Shown: in pieces, positions 1 through 9,640 of the stretch | How the letters are laid out: each line of letters starts with the position of its first letter | Position numbering within the stretch: position 1 is the stretch's first letter | Program-made: the position numbers and the translations under genes | Origin: Prorocentrum cordatum | Lineage: Eukaryota > Sar > Dinophyceae > Prorocentrales > Prorocentraceae | Length of the DNA stretch: 64,000 nt | Reading direction: 5' to 3' | Assembly (NCBI GenBank): GCA_963575745.1 | Contig: CAUYUJ010003025.1 | Coordinates: forward strand, 429,207 to 493,206 | The notes under the pieces: model-generated | What the model was told of the DNA's origin: nothing | Databases searched by the model: none | Seen by the model: only the letters and a program-made list of their open reading frames with translations

Positions 1-2
1 CA

Positions 3-607
3 GCGCCCACGGGTTCAGCCACGTCGGGCAGCGACCCCGAACGTGATCGGAGGTCGCAGACGGATACCACCGGGTGGAATGATCGAGACCGGTCCTTTGC
101 GTGGGCCGATGAACCAGTTGTCGAGGTAGGCGGCCGTGCGAGCGATGGCGGCTGGGGCCCGTTGCAAGATTATCCTGACGTGGGCGTCAACGGCGACATC
201 CAGGGATATTTTGATCACGTGGATCGTCACTCGAGTATTGCTCACAGTTTCAGGGCTTGGCATTGGTTCAGCGTGAACGAGTACAACAACATATTCAACA
301 CTGACCGTACCTTGCCCGCACCGCCGCCGCCACCCAAGCCGAAGGCGAGGCCGGTTGACAAGGGCAAGGGCAAAGACAAGCCAAACAGCTGGAGTACTGG
401 CAGAGGAGGAGAGAGATATGATAGCCGCCAGCGAGATCAGCAGCGATGGAGCTGGCGGACCAGCGACGATTGGAATGATTCTCGGAGCTGGAAAGAAGGT
501 TGGCGAAGATGAGTGTGCACAAGAAGGACCAGTACGACTTTGTCGATATTGGTTTCACGTCCAACGTGCTGTGGGTGCACCAGGGGTGCAAGGACTTTGT
601 GATATGA
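3..607 (+). pseudogene. C-terminal tail of an accessory retroelement ORF (left-truncated)
   Basis: The frame is open from base 3 to the TGA at 510-512, so the gene begins outside the window. The translation contains WADEP, GGRASD and WHWFSVNEYN, followed by a Pro-rich then Lys/Gly-rich tail (PPPPPKPKARP, KGKGK). The same order occurs in the ORF ending at 58,759 (WADEP, GGRASD, WHWFSLNDYN, PPPPPTPKARP), so both are copies of one protein. The last homologous block (DQYDFVD, matching NQFDIVD near 58.6 kb) lies in another frame from 509 and ends at 605-607, implying a one-base shift near 510. The function is unknown. Its position just before a terminal-repeat copy, as at 58.8 kb, marks the 3' end of an element B relative. 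Confidence 0.7.
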
Positions 608-744
608 GCTGACATTTGATCTTAGCTCTGGCGGGGTTCGTCGGGTTGTTTCGGTCGTCTGCCCCCTGGCAACCACAGTGGAGCCGTAACATGTTTTTGC
701 GGTTGGCTCTTGTGGCTGTGCACATGTACAGGCCAGGTGGGTGG

Positions 745-1080
745 GGGGTCGGAGCGACTCTACGCACCCCCGCCGCGGGGGGAGTCAATGCATTCTTTCC
801 GCGCCACCATCCCGCTGCCCCTCTTGCTTTCTTCCTTCTGCACTGCTTGATCGATCCGTTACTTTACAGCTGTTTGGCTCTAGGGAGGCTGGGCAGGAGC
901 GAGCCTGCGGCCGCGCGCGCGTCTGCTGGCGGGCCGGCCCCCTTCCCTCAGGGTTGCCTCATTGCTAGCTTAACGGTTCACTCCTTCCTCGCCATGGCTT
1001 CGGCGGAGCCCCCTGAGCATGAGGCGCCATTGGAACGCATTGCAGGGGTTATGGATATCCAGGCAAAAGACTGCCCGCCG
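745..1080 (+). repeat. Terminal (LTR-like) repeat, copy a
   Basis: This segment matches 20,740-21,058 (copy b) and 58,845-59,167 (copy c). Shared landmarks are GTCAATGCA, TTTGGCTCTAG, GAGCGAGCCTGCGGC and CCAGGCAAAAGA. By eye copies b and c are about 90% alike and copy a is clearly more diverged. It follows the accessory ORF tail exactly as copy c does, so I read it as the 3' LTR of an element whose body lies left of the window. The ends lack TG...CA, so the boundaries are approximate. Confidence 0.65.
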
Positions 1081-1086
1081 ATGTAG
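994..1086 (+). CDS. Short gag-start ORF inside terminal repeat copy a
   Basis: Thirty codons starting MASAEP and containing IAGVMDIQAKD. The same peptide start is found in copy b (MSSAEP...QAKD, continuing into gag of element B) and in copy c, where the ATG has become GTG. The conserved reading frame shows that the repeat carries the N-terminus of gag, as in yeast Ty1, whose TYA frame starts within its 5' LTR. Here the frame closes at once, so this is a relic or a decoy start and not a working gene. Confidence 0.5.
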   Translation: MASAEPPEHEAPLERIAGVMDIQAKDCPPM

Positions 1087-1094
1087 ATCATAAT

Positions 1095-1196
1095 ATGGCG
1101 GGGGCACCTGCGGATTCAGAAGCCACAGTTCCAGCGACAGAAGAGGAATTACAAATGATGCCTATCCTCAGGTCATTAGCAATCCGACAAACATAG
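1095..1196 (+). pseudogene. Leader fragment of element A gag
   Basis: Thirty-three codons beginning MAGAPADSEA and ending at TAG. The start contains the first GC hairpin of element A (1,098-1,111) in the standard Ala-Gly-x-Pro-Ala phase, which argues that the frame was coding. A sensible continuation (NDAYPQVISNP, then GAREMLATIQSAPS) is readable in another frame up to about 1,300, so one base has probably been lost or gained near 1,150. No fold or function is recognisable. Confidence 0.35.
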
Positions 1197-1302
1197 GACC
1201 ATATGATGATGATCCTTTGCGGGGGGCCCGCGAGATGCTGGCGACCATTCAGAGCGCACCCAGTGCGATCTTGGACATTATGAAGATCAGCATTTCACGT
1301 TC

Positions 1303-2166
1303 GTGGCTCATAGGCGGTCTTCGAGCCGCCACGCGCGATCAGCTAGCCGCAAAGTCTGGAGACGCGTGAATCGCCGAGATGATGACGAAGACGAATGGGA
1401 AGCTGAGGACCGGCGCACGCAGCGTCGCGGTCGCGCCCGCAGCCGCTCACGCGGGCCCTCGCGCGCGCGTTCCAGTGGCGCCCAGCGCCCTCGCCCCCCT
1501 GACACGAGGGCCTCAAGGACCCCACCGAGGTGGGGGCGCTCGCGGGGAAACCTTCCTCAGAGGGAGAACTGTCCAGCCGCGTCCAAAGCAGGGGGCGTAC
1601 AACGCTTTGTCAGCTCTGATGATCATGGGCTAGTTCGCCAGTATATACCTCCTAACACGATGCAATATTGGCGCGGCCAGAGCTGGACCGAGCATGACAT
1701 TCGTCACCGGTATTCACTTCGAAATGTCGAGCGGAACGGCGATGGCAGGATCGTCCGCGGCAACAAAGGCAAGGGCACCAAGACACCCGAGAACCTTCAA
1801 AGACGGGACCTTAAGAGGGCCTCCATCAACGACCGGAAGGATTACCGGGGTGTCGTCTGCCCTTGCGAATATTTTTCTGGCCGCAGACCCAGGTGTCCGA
1901 TGAGGCGTCCATCCAGGAGCCCTACCTTCGGAAGAACCCCATGGGTCTGGTCACATGGTGATGGTCTGGGTCACAGTGTGGATCCGACCAATCATCCACC
2001 TGCACAATGTTTGACTGAAGTTGACTACCGGCCGATTGCTGAGAGAGATATCAATCGGATCGAACGAATCTGGGAGCACCTCGCTCATAATCACCTTCTT
2101 AAAGTATACAGCCGTGCGTGTCATGCGGGGCAGCCCGCTTCTGCTAAACTAGAAGGTGCTGCCTAG
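1303..2166 (+). CDS. gag: Arg/Ser-rich basic protein, element A gag N-terminal region
   Basis: An open segment of 287 codons. Residues 1-75 are very rich in Arg and Ser (RSSSRHARSAS, RARSRSRG), like RS or nucleic-acid-binding tails. The rest is hydrophilic, with a short W/Y-rich stretch (MQYWRGQSWTEHD). Near the end a GC hairpin (2,125-2,138) encodes AGQPA in the usual phase. A role in RNA packaging would suit a gag N-terminus but is inferred only from composition and position. No homologous domain is recognised. Confidence 0.45.
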   Translation: MAHRRSSSRHARSASRKVWRRVNRRDDDEDEWEAEDRRTQRRGRARSRSRGPSRARSSGAQRPRPPDTRASRTPPRWGRSRGNLPQRENCPAASKAGGVQRFVSSDDHGLVRQYIPPNTMQYWRGQSWTEHDIRHRYSLRNVERNGDGRIVRGNKGKGTKTPENLQRRDLKRASINDRKDYRGVVCPCEYFSGRRPRCPMRRPSRSPTFGRTPWVWSHGDGLGHSVDPTNHPPAQCLTEVDYRPIAERDINRIERIWEHLAHNHLLKVYSRACHAGQPASAKLEGAA

Positions 2167-2447
2167 CCAGAATGTGATGAGGGGCTGGTAGCCTGGTCCT
2201 TGCCAAAGCAGTGGGCCCCGCCGAGGCCGCCCCTTCCGGGCCCGACCCAGCGTCTGATTCGTATTACTCCGACTCGGCCTACACCTGATGCGGAATATAC
2301 TTACGACACTGACACAAACACAAAAATATATGAGCATGACAGGCTAACGGAAGATATGGATCTCACCCCAGGCAGGAAGATCGCCGACCACTGCAAATTG
2401 TTAGAGCTGATAGATATAATCCGGTTTGCAAACGCAAGGCCAAGATC

Positions 2448-2967
2448 ATGCACATGGCGCGCAAAAGGCCTGTTCTGCCGACTGCCCCTGGCGCTGGGAG
2501 GCCTGCCGCACAACCTCCGGCGGGGGCGCCCGCAGTGAATCCGCCAGAAGAACCTTCGGCCAAATTGAAACCAGGGAGGAAGGAAGCGTTATCCCCATCT
2601 TCGTACTCTTCAAGCTCGCACAGGTCGCTCGAACCTGACCAGCTTGCGCCACCGCCCAAGCAGAAGAAGAGGACCAGTCCAGGTGATGCCGATCCTGGCA
2701 GCAATAAGTCTCAGCGCTCTGCGGGGAAACCCGCCGAGAGACATCGCTCCAGGGGGCCAGCAGTGGCCGCTGCAGCAGCGGCGTTTCAAGGCGACAGCAC
2801 GCCTGCGCCAAGGGGTCCTGAATGCCTGCGCGGCCCGAGGCCTGGCGGGGCTCACGGGACAGGCTGGGCACCATCACTGGATGGTTCATCCAATGGAGCC
2901 TCTTCATCAAAGGGCGGTGCTCAGTTCAAGGTGTTGGAAACTACCTCATGCATCAGGAGCGGCCCCC
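2448..2967 (+). pseudogene. gag: Ala/Pro-rich linker of element A gag
   Basis: Low-complexity coding stretch with PAAQPPAGAPAVN, a Ser run, KQKKR basic patches and a poly-Ala run. Hairpins at 2,520-2,533 and 2,721-2,734 both encode A-G-x-P-A in this frame. From about 2,968 the homologous coding sequence moves to another frame, beginning MISQCQYFD, so the segment is broken by a one-base change near 2,950. It looks like a disordered linker, and no catalytic motif is visible. Confidence 0.45.
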
Positions 2968-3542
2968 ATGATCAGTCAATGCCAGTACTTCGACATCCGT
3001 GAGAAGGGTAAGGCATCTGGGAGCGCCAGCTCATTAGCAGCGCCGTCGGCGCCTGCAGTGCCTGAGCCAGTGAGGGTGCATGGCGAACCAGTCGCTGATC
3101 CTGCGGGGCAACCCGCCATTGCTCTCGAAGTGCCTGAGGCATGCAGGCGATATTGGGATAACCTGGGCACTGCAAAACAGATGCAGATCAACCCACCGTA
3201 CAGGCCCTGTACTGACGACGGGTCTGACCCCTACGTCGCCGTGCAGTGCAACGCCAAGCGCACCGCTGTACACGCTGACAACGAGGCTCGCTCACGTCAG
3301 ATTGTCCGCAACGCTTTGCTTGGAGAACCGGCCCTCAGTTATCAATCCGGAGAGAAGTACCTGAGGGTGATCCTCAATGAGGCGAACATCAAGACAGCGG
3401 TATTGGACGACCAAGACAGGCGTGAGTGTCCAGAATGGCTCACCACCGCCACGCGTCACAAGCCATTCCATCTCGACCAGCTTTCTGGCTAGTTCACTAT
3501 GTGTACTACTTCTACTACTACCACCGCTACTACTACTACTAT

Positions 3543-3573
<31 letters not shown>

Positions 3574-4530
3574 GCTACTACAATTGCTACCTATTCCACT
3601 ACTACTCCGACTATTACTGTCGCATCGGCCACTTCTTACGACGAGTACGACGGCTGGGTTGAGCTTACAGACTTACTCAACAATTGGCCACCCGAAGGCT
3701 ATGATAGCTGGCATACACGCCACCTGGGAACTGCCAGGAGGTGCCTTCGCAACCGCCATTGGGCCTATCGGGCACTGACGGTGCTGGACCTCTGCGGTAT
3801 GCGTGACCATTCAGGCGTGCAGAAGGACAGGCTCCAGGTAAAGAAGTCCACATTCACTGGGGAGTCTCATCCGACGTACTTTCTACGCCCAAGCAATGGG
3901 CATAGCAGCCCTGGCATAAAGTGCCCCGAGTCCTTGTACAAGAGGTTAGCTGACTTAACATTACCAGGGGCACCCTGCTATTTTATACATGGCACAAAAT
4001 GGTTCAATATCCCTAACGCATTCCATATCGCGCTGTCATTCCGCGCCGATGATATTGGCAATGCAATAGGATGCCTATCTTTACCTGGAGATGACAGGAT
4101 CCAGCAAGGCCTGCGCATATATTCCGAAGTATTGGTTACGGTGGGTCTCAAGAACCCACTTCGTGACTGTATCTCAATGTGGCGCTCCGCCAGCGATATT
4201 ATTATGACGGCAGGCCGGGAAGGTAGGATCCCGCCAAGCCACATTGTTCGGCTCATAGGCATCGTGCCTAACAGGACTCAATGCACACATGACCGAGTTG
4301 GACAGGCGTGGATCAATCCACTACACATCGAGGACGACAGGCGGGGCAACCTGCGTGCGCACAATCTTCTCCCACAGCAGCATGACGAACTTGCATGTGA
4401 CGCATCAGCGCTAAGGAATTGGATGCTACCGCAGACTCCCTATAACCTGAAGGTTCCCAAGCCAACACCCATGCAAGGGGTTGAATGTACTGCCATCTTT
4501 ATGATGCAAGAGGGATGCCAAGCGGGGGCA
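2968..4530 (+). pseudogene. gag: Element A gag core
   Basis: One frame interrupted only by TAG at 3,490-3,492. It begins MISQCQYFDIREKG, runs through an in-frame poly-Thr tract, then enters a conserved region: WHTRHLGTARR, HRAWYRALTVLD-like sequence, CYFIHGTKWFNIP, RIYSEVLVTVG and RIPPSHIVRL. This matches my memory of the gag-like N-terminal domain of dinoflagellate copia polyproteins (FIHGT and NIP blocks). It probably forms the particle shell; no enzyme motif is seen. At about 4,530, inside the hairpin at 4,522-4,535, the frame shifts into the next segment. Confidence 0.6.
3505..3600 (+). repeat. ACT/TAC trinucleotide microsatellite coding for poly-Thr
   Basis: An almost pure (ACT)n/(TAC)n run. 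In the gag frame it reads as threonines with a few Ala and Ile. Because the unit is three bases, length changes keep the frame open. Confidence 0.9.
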
Positions 4531-4546
4531 CCTGCAGGGGGGTCAG

Positions 4547-6175
4547 ATGGATCATGGGTTGAGGCCCAGACAGAGCGCGGACTTGTCTGGCATGACATCC
4601 AACGGGGTCACGCCCAACGACGGGTCGTATACAAGCGACCCGTGGCGCGCCCAGGCGCAGCCATTGCCAGTGCTCGCAGGGCAACCTGCGTCGTTCGCAC
4701 CCATGAGCAGGGCCACGACCCCACTTGGAACTCCACAGAGCGCTGGGGGTGCCAACGGTCTGCAGGCCAGACTCCAGAGCATTAGAATGGACCCTCAGCT
4801 CTATCAGGCCTTGCAAGCGACGTCGCCATTTGCATCGCCACGTCCAATTGCAGGGCAACCTGTTGTTTCTGACCACGAAGCTGCCCAGAGGGCTGAGAGC
4901 ATGACAGGTTAGCAGCAGTGGATGCACGGGCAGATGCGCCGGGATGGCATTGACCTCCCGAGCGCTGGCTGGGCACCCCCATGGGAGTATATCCCGGATC
5001 CGAACCCATCGCCGGATCATCCCAATCGGTACAGGTTTGTTCCAGCATTCTTCCAGCCACCCGACGTGCGATCCAACGGTTGCTGAACGATCGCTGCACC
5101 GCCGACGGATGCACCGATGTTCCCTGACTATTACGATCAGGAGACGGGCAATCCACGCGTTGGTTCTCAGCCGGACAACCCGCATGTTCGGGCAACAGCT
5201 GGCGACTTCTACCAGTCCCAGTTGACCCGCGGTGCCAGGCACGAGCCCAGAGTATTAGGCCAAGTACCTCACTGCGGATATTTGGCTGGCCCCATGGACC
5301 CTGATGTATCGCGCCATGGCCCTGGGTTAGTGGTGCCATCATCCAGGCGAGAGCTGTGCCCCGAGATTCTGGCCATCCACGAGGCGCAGCAGGCCAACCT
5401 CACCATGCAATTCGCTCGCCAACGTCGCAACCAGGAGCGACAGGCACGCCGTGTTATGGATCGCGCGGGCCAACCCGCTACTCCTGTTTCTGCGGGGATG
5501 CCTGCTTTCAGCCTGGCATCGCTTGCAGCCGTGCAGAAGCCAACGGCCCCACCGATCCAATTCGAGATTGGTGAGTCCACACTGGAGCGACAGACGCGCA
5601 TCAGGCCATCGGCAACACCACCAATCATCAGTGACGGTGATTTTAGCAAGTGCGCCATTTGCCTGGATACTTCCGCACACCACGATAAGGTGTGGAGGCA
5701 TCAGTGTGGACACATATTCCACGCACAGTGCTGGGATCGAGTTGCCCATGCACATGTGGATCGACAGCTGGCAGGCACGCTGGAAGGTGCCGCGAGTGAG
5801 GCGCCCTGTGTTATTTGCCGGGGCGTGGGCCTCATCACAGGAGAGTTTCATTGCGCCTTCTCTGGAGATCAGGATGCAGGAAATCGCCATGAAGAGATAC
5901 TCCGCGGGGCCAATGGGCTCAGAGACCTTCGTGAAGAGCTCAAACACATCACGGCGATGGTGGCGAGCAATACAGCTGCCGCGCCTACACCTGCAGGGCA
6001 ACCAGCGTCATCATCTAACGTGGAACAGGCATCAGCAGCTACCACGCCTGCCACAGATGCGCTTATGCCCCTGGTAGCAGAATCAGCAAACAATGCAGGG
6101 GCACCTGCTGCAGCAACACCGGCGGGGTCACCTGCCAATGATCAGCGGCTGAGGCGCATGGGAAGGGGCCACTGA
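4547..6175 (+). pseudogene. gag: Element A gag C-terminal region with RING-type zinc finger
   Basis: A single frame broken by TAG at 4,910-4,912 and TGA at 5,084-5,086. The first part is Pro/Gln-rich with hairpin-coded AGQPA repeats. Around 5,651-5,821 is a RING-H2-like finger: CAICLD, then CGHIFHAQCW, a loop of about 30 residues, then CVICRG. That is C-x2-C, C-x-H-x2-H-x2-C, C-x2-C spacing. RING domains usually bind E2 ubiquitin-conjugating enzymes, but a structural or nucleic-acid role is possible here. The tail has two more hairpins (6,095 and 6,122) and ends with TGA at 6,173-6,175. Confidence 0.65.
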
Positions 6176-6212
6176 AAGGTGCTCGCAGTGGCCCCAAGCA
6201 CCATGCGGCAGC

Positions 6213-6560
6213 ATGCCCCATGGGCGTCCGCTGCGAAATCAGCGTAGAGCTGAATGCCGAGTCAGCGTGCGCAGCGGCACCAGCGCCATATCAGAGCGCG
6301 ATATGTTGCACACGGTGCTGATGGTTAACGCAGATGGGCAGATAGCCATGCGTATTGATGAAGACACTTTTGAGAACCTGCCGCTCCCGTCGCAGCATCC
6401 CCACATGTACGACGAGTACCCATCGCCCTGGCCCTTCGAGAAACATCACATCACAGAAGAAGAGGCACGAGGGTACATGAACGTCTTCACGTCTTTGACA
6501 AGGAACGATTGGGTGCTGGAGCAGAAGCGCCGCAAAAGGCACGCATGGCACAACACTGTC
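6213..6560 (+). pseudogene. Element A linker between gag and protease
   Basis: Open segment with the blocks MLHTVLMVNADGQ, YDEYPSPWPFEKHH and LTRNDWVLEQKRRKR. The P-W-P-F-E-x-H-H stretch resembles a conserved block before the protease in dinoflagellate copia polyproteins, from memory. Near 6,560 the coding frame moves by one base into the protease segment. No function can be assigned. Confidence 0.45.
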
Positions 6561-6564
6561 CGAC

Positions 6565-7638
6565 GTGCCGGGGATATCTGGAGAACGCCACGAGCTGGCC
6601 CTGGCAGCGAACACCGGGGCCATGGTAGATGGCATGTTGACTATCCTACTGGACATCGGCAGCAACATCAATATCATTGGTCTAAGGACTGCACAGACAG
6701 TCGAGCTTGTGTCACGCTCCCGTGGGCACGACATTAAGAAGCTGAACTTGTCGGAGAGGCTGTACGTGTCTGGTGCGGGGCATGGCGCCGCCATCTGTGA
6801 CAAGTCGTTGCATTGCACAATCGCATGCAAGGAGAAAGGCGATCCTGCGGGGGAGCCCGCTATTGCCTGGCTGGACACCCATTCGGCCAACGTGGCAGAC
6901 GGTCCCGGCGAGAATATTCCTGCCATCCTGGTTCTAAGGAGTATGTCCAACATGAGGACTATCCTGATCTTGGAGCAGGGACGCGAGAGGACTATCATTC
7001 CAGGCTCTGAGATGTATGAGCTCCTCCATGGAAAAGTCGCCAAAGTATTTGTCTTGATGAAAACGCTTTCAGGGCACCTGGCGATCAAAGTCGACGAGTA
7101 CGGGGCCGCAGCGGAGGATAAAGGCTCAATGGCATTCACTATAACAGCCAATCCTCACTGCGAAGACGCACCCTTGTTCGTCGAGGAGGCAGCTGCTGCA
7201 GAGCCAACAGCAGGGCAACCTGCATCGAGCAGCGCGGGGACACCCGCCACCAACGATGCCCATACGTACATGATGTCTCAGGACACCAAGGGCATTCGCT
7301 TCTCCATCAATGAGGAGACATTTGCTTACACGATCCAGCCTTTGGTGTACAACGCCCTTCAGACATGGCATCGCAGGAACACGACCTATAGGGATATTCC
7401 CACTCCGGCCGATCAGGACTTTTTGCGCAATGCGCAGGCGAATTTATATCAGGCCATCTACGCGAGCAGCAAGTGGATGCCGCCCGACTCTGCGGCAGGG
7501 ACACCTGCTGGAGTGAATGCAGGGGCACATGCAGGAGCAGATGACACTGCTGAGAAGTTTGATATCTTCACTTCGAGCAGTGGTACAGCGGCGCGTGGCA
7601 CGGGCATTCGGACGCCCACATCGCTCGAGAATGAGTGA
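6565..7638 (+). pseudogene. pol: Element A retropepsin-like aspartic protease region
   Basis: The conserved block LLDIGSNINIIG (residues about 29-40 of this segment) has the hydrophobic-Asp-x-Gly pattern of retroviral-type aspartic proteases, with Ile where Thr or Ser is usual. It is followed by LYVSGAGHG and a second hydrophobic block (TILILEQGRERTIIPG), as in dinoflagellate copia proteases. Such enzymes act as dimers to cut the Gag-Pol polyprotein. Six hairpins fall in this frame (6,847, 7,210, 7,234, 7,495, 7,519 and, after the stop, 7,711), all reading A-G-x-P-A or A-G-x-H-A. TGA at 7,636-7,638 ends it, but coding resumes in the same frame. Confidence 0.6.
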
Positions 7639-8418
7639 CGGGGGCAGGCGCGCGCCACGGCCACTCGCGCTTGCCCAGACAGGCCGAACACTGAGGTTCT
7701 GTCGTCAGGCGCGGGGAAACCTGCATACTTTTCCCAGGCGCCGGCTGTGCGCGCCAGGGGCGCTGGCGAGCCCGGCTGCGAGGCCGCCGGAGCGACTGCG
7801 GTGGGCCCGGCTGCGTGTCCACCGCAGCGGATGAACGCTTATCACATCATTATGATTCTCGTGCACTCGTTATCGAAGACATACGAACAGCTGGCGTTGA
7901 ACTCCGAGCTCGTAGACACATGTGACCATATCACACATACAGAGGTCATGGCCTCTGAAGGTGCACAGTATTTGGGTGGATTACTCTCGGGGGATTACAA
8001 ACTACTGTGGGTGGCAACGCCCGCTGACTGGCATGTCCGGTTGCCTGGGAAGCGGCCGGGGCCACATTTTCAACATATCCAAAATTTGATGACTAAAGCT
8101 CGGGCTTTACGTATGTCGCTAGTACTTGTGGGGCCTCCAGGTTACTTCTGGAAGCACTGTCCCATGCGAGATGCGATTGAATATTTTGGCTTGCAGGTCA
8201 TGCGTACGCGACGTTGCCACTTCGGTATGAAGTTGGACCGCTCAAATAAAATACCTAGCGGGTCCTACCAGCCACCTGCGCGCGCACCCCAATTAACTTG
8301 CGGAGATGCACGCGCCAACCTGCAGGGGGGGCCGCGCGACATGCTGAGCATGAACTGGGTTGGCATGGCCAAGGCGCTCAGAGGGCAGAATGGCGCAACC
8401 AAAAATTCGCCATCATGA
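7639..8418 (+). pseudogene. Element A MTase-like domain 1
   Basis: Same frame as the protease, continuing after one TGA. After an Ala/Gly-rich linker the conserved part runs about 7,830-8,270: LLWVATPADWHV, then LVLVGPPGYFW, then RCHFGMKLD and IPSGSY. The order (strand ending in Pro, a hydrophobic strand with Pro and Trp, then His-x-Gly before a Pro/Ser block) parallels the MTase-like domain of element B (SAPCTGGSP, CIEWLGQRQYW, LHGCARGLK, KKPW). The Cys of the usual Pro-Cys motif is absent, so catalysis is unlikely. The fold call is inference from pattern alone; an unrelated copia-specific domain is the alternative. Confidence 0.4.
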
Positions 8419-9090
8419 CTGCAAGACTAATTGACCAAATTGATTTGCATAACACCAAGAGGAATCATACATGTGCTGTGCACCGTAGTATCCACACAAG
8501 GGTGGATACAGGAGCTCGAATTTACGTTCAGTCTCCTAAGAGTGGCCCTGAATGGGGCCATGTCGCGAGAAGGGTGACAAGATTCAGGACCAACCTATCG
8601 GGTGCAATTACAATGCGACGTTACCGAATGGTGTGACATATACGCACTCGACTGTCCTGGGAGCCTCTGGCACCAGTCCTTATCGGACAAGAGGACCAGC
8701 GACCACGCCCAAGGCGGGTTGCGTTCGTCGATGGCGAACGTCTTCCGCCCCTCGATTGAGCGCGGTTGCATGCCCCCCCCCCATTCCCGAACTTCCGACA
8801 CTCAGTTCACCCGACACAGAAAAACAGACAGCATTGCCGACAGATGCCCAGGTCAAGCAAGAGGACAAGCAAAACGCCGACAAAGAAACAGGCAGAAAGC
8901 CACGCAAGATGCCCAAAGTAGTCGAAGACGGCAATGATGACTGCGCTGATGACTCGAAAGGTCTCGGATGCGGTGCTTACTACACCGACGCCCCCTTGAC
9001 TCCGACACCGATAGCGATGACGAAGAGACCTTCATCACGTTACCTGCGGGGTTACCCGCGGATGCACATACCGATGTGTTCTCCATAACC
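8390..9090 (+). pseudogene. Element A linker between the two MTase-like domains
   Basis: Broken coding sequence. The first part (WRNQKFAIMTARLIDQID, about 8,385-8,450) continues domain 1 in a new frame. From about 8,550 to 9,020 the sequence is Pro/Lys-rich and charged (KQEDKQNADKETGRKPRK), ending in an acidic stretch DSDTDSDDEE and the hairpin at 9,046-9,059, which codes AGLPA. It looks like a disordered linker. Frame changes near 8,380, 8,560 and 8,970 are needed to connect the parts. Confidence 0.4.
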
Positions 9091-9600
9091 CCGACCCTGT
9101 TTTACGGGCGACACAATAAGGTGGAGATGTTGGAATTGTGTGGAGGAAGCGGGGGGGTGCCGCAGTAAGCTTTCAGCCGATGTTTATTCTCATGCGGAAA
9201 CCTAGACAAACGTTCATATGTTGACCTTGGCAACAAGGGCGCCCAGGATGCACTGGTGCATTATTTAGACGTGTGTTTCGTCAATGCTGTTGCATAACAA
9301 CCCAATGGCAGAACGACTGGACTACCTTCTTACTTCAATTCCCAAGTCAACTATGACACGCGGCATGAACACCATAAAGAAGACCTTCCACATATCAAGT
9401 TCTGTCGGAGGGTTGCCATGCGTCAAGCTGGCCTTCGACGGTTTTATCTGCGAGAACAACCGGCGGGTACTTGGGTGGACCGAATACCACCATGGACAAC
9501 ATGGACCAACTTTCAAGGGCATTTGCAATGTATATATATATATATGTATATATATGGATCCATGTACTACTTGTCTACGTGACTCCCACGGGTACTGATG
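8968..9600 (+). pseudogene. Element A MTase-like domain 2
   Basis: One frame with TAA at 9,166-9,168 and 9,295-9,297. It shows a Gly-rich motif I, VEMLELCGGSGG, then CGNLDKRSYVDLG, then QPNGRTTGLPSYFN, then FYLREQPAGTWVD. These resemble class I MTases, especially the C5-cytosine type (motif I FxGxGG, motif IV Pro-Cys, motif VI Glu-Asn/Gln). As I recall, the dinoflagellate copia family usually has Cys where this copy has Gly (QPNG), so this copy is probably inactive. Both in-frame stops fall where the family has Leu. Past 9,530 a TA microsatellite destroys the coding sequence. Confidence 0.5.
9531..9555 (+). repeat. TA dinucleotide microsatellite inside MTase-like domain 2
   Basis: A (TA)n run with one TG interruption. 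It reads as alternating Tyr/Ile in the domain frame and ends the recognisable similarity, so it is probably an expansion after the element died. Confidence 0.85.
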
Positions 9601-9640
9601 CGGAAACATGCCGAGATAGCGGCTGATCACCGCCTCTTAC

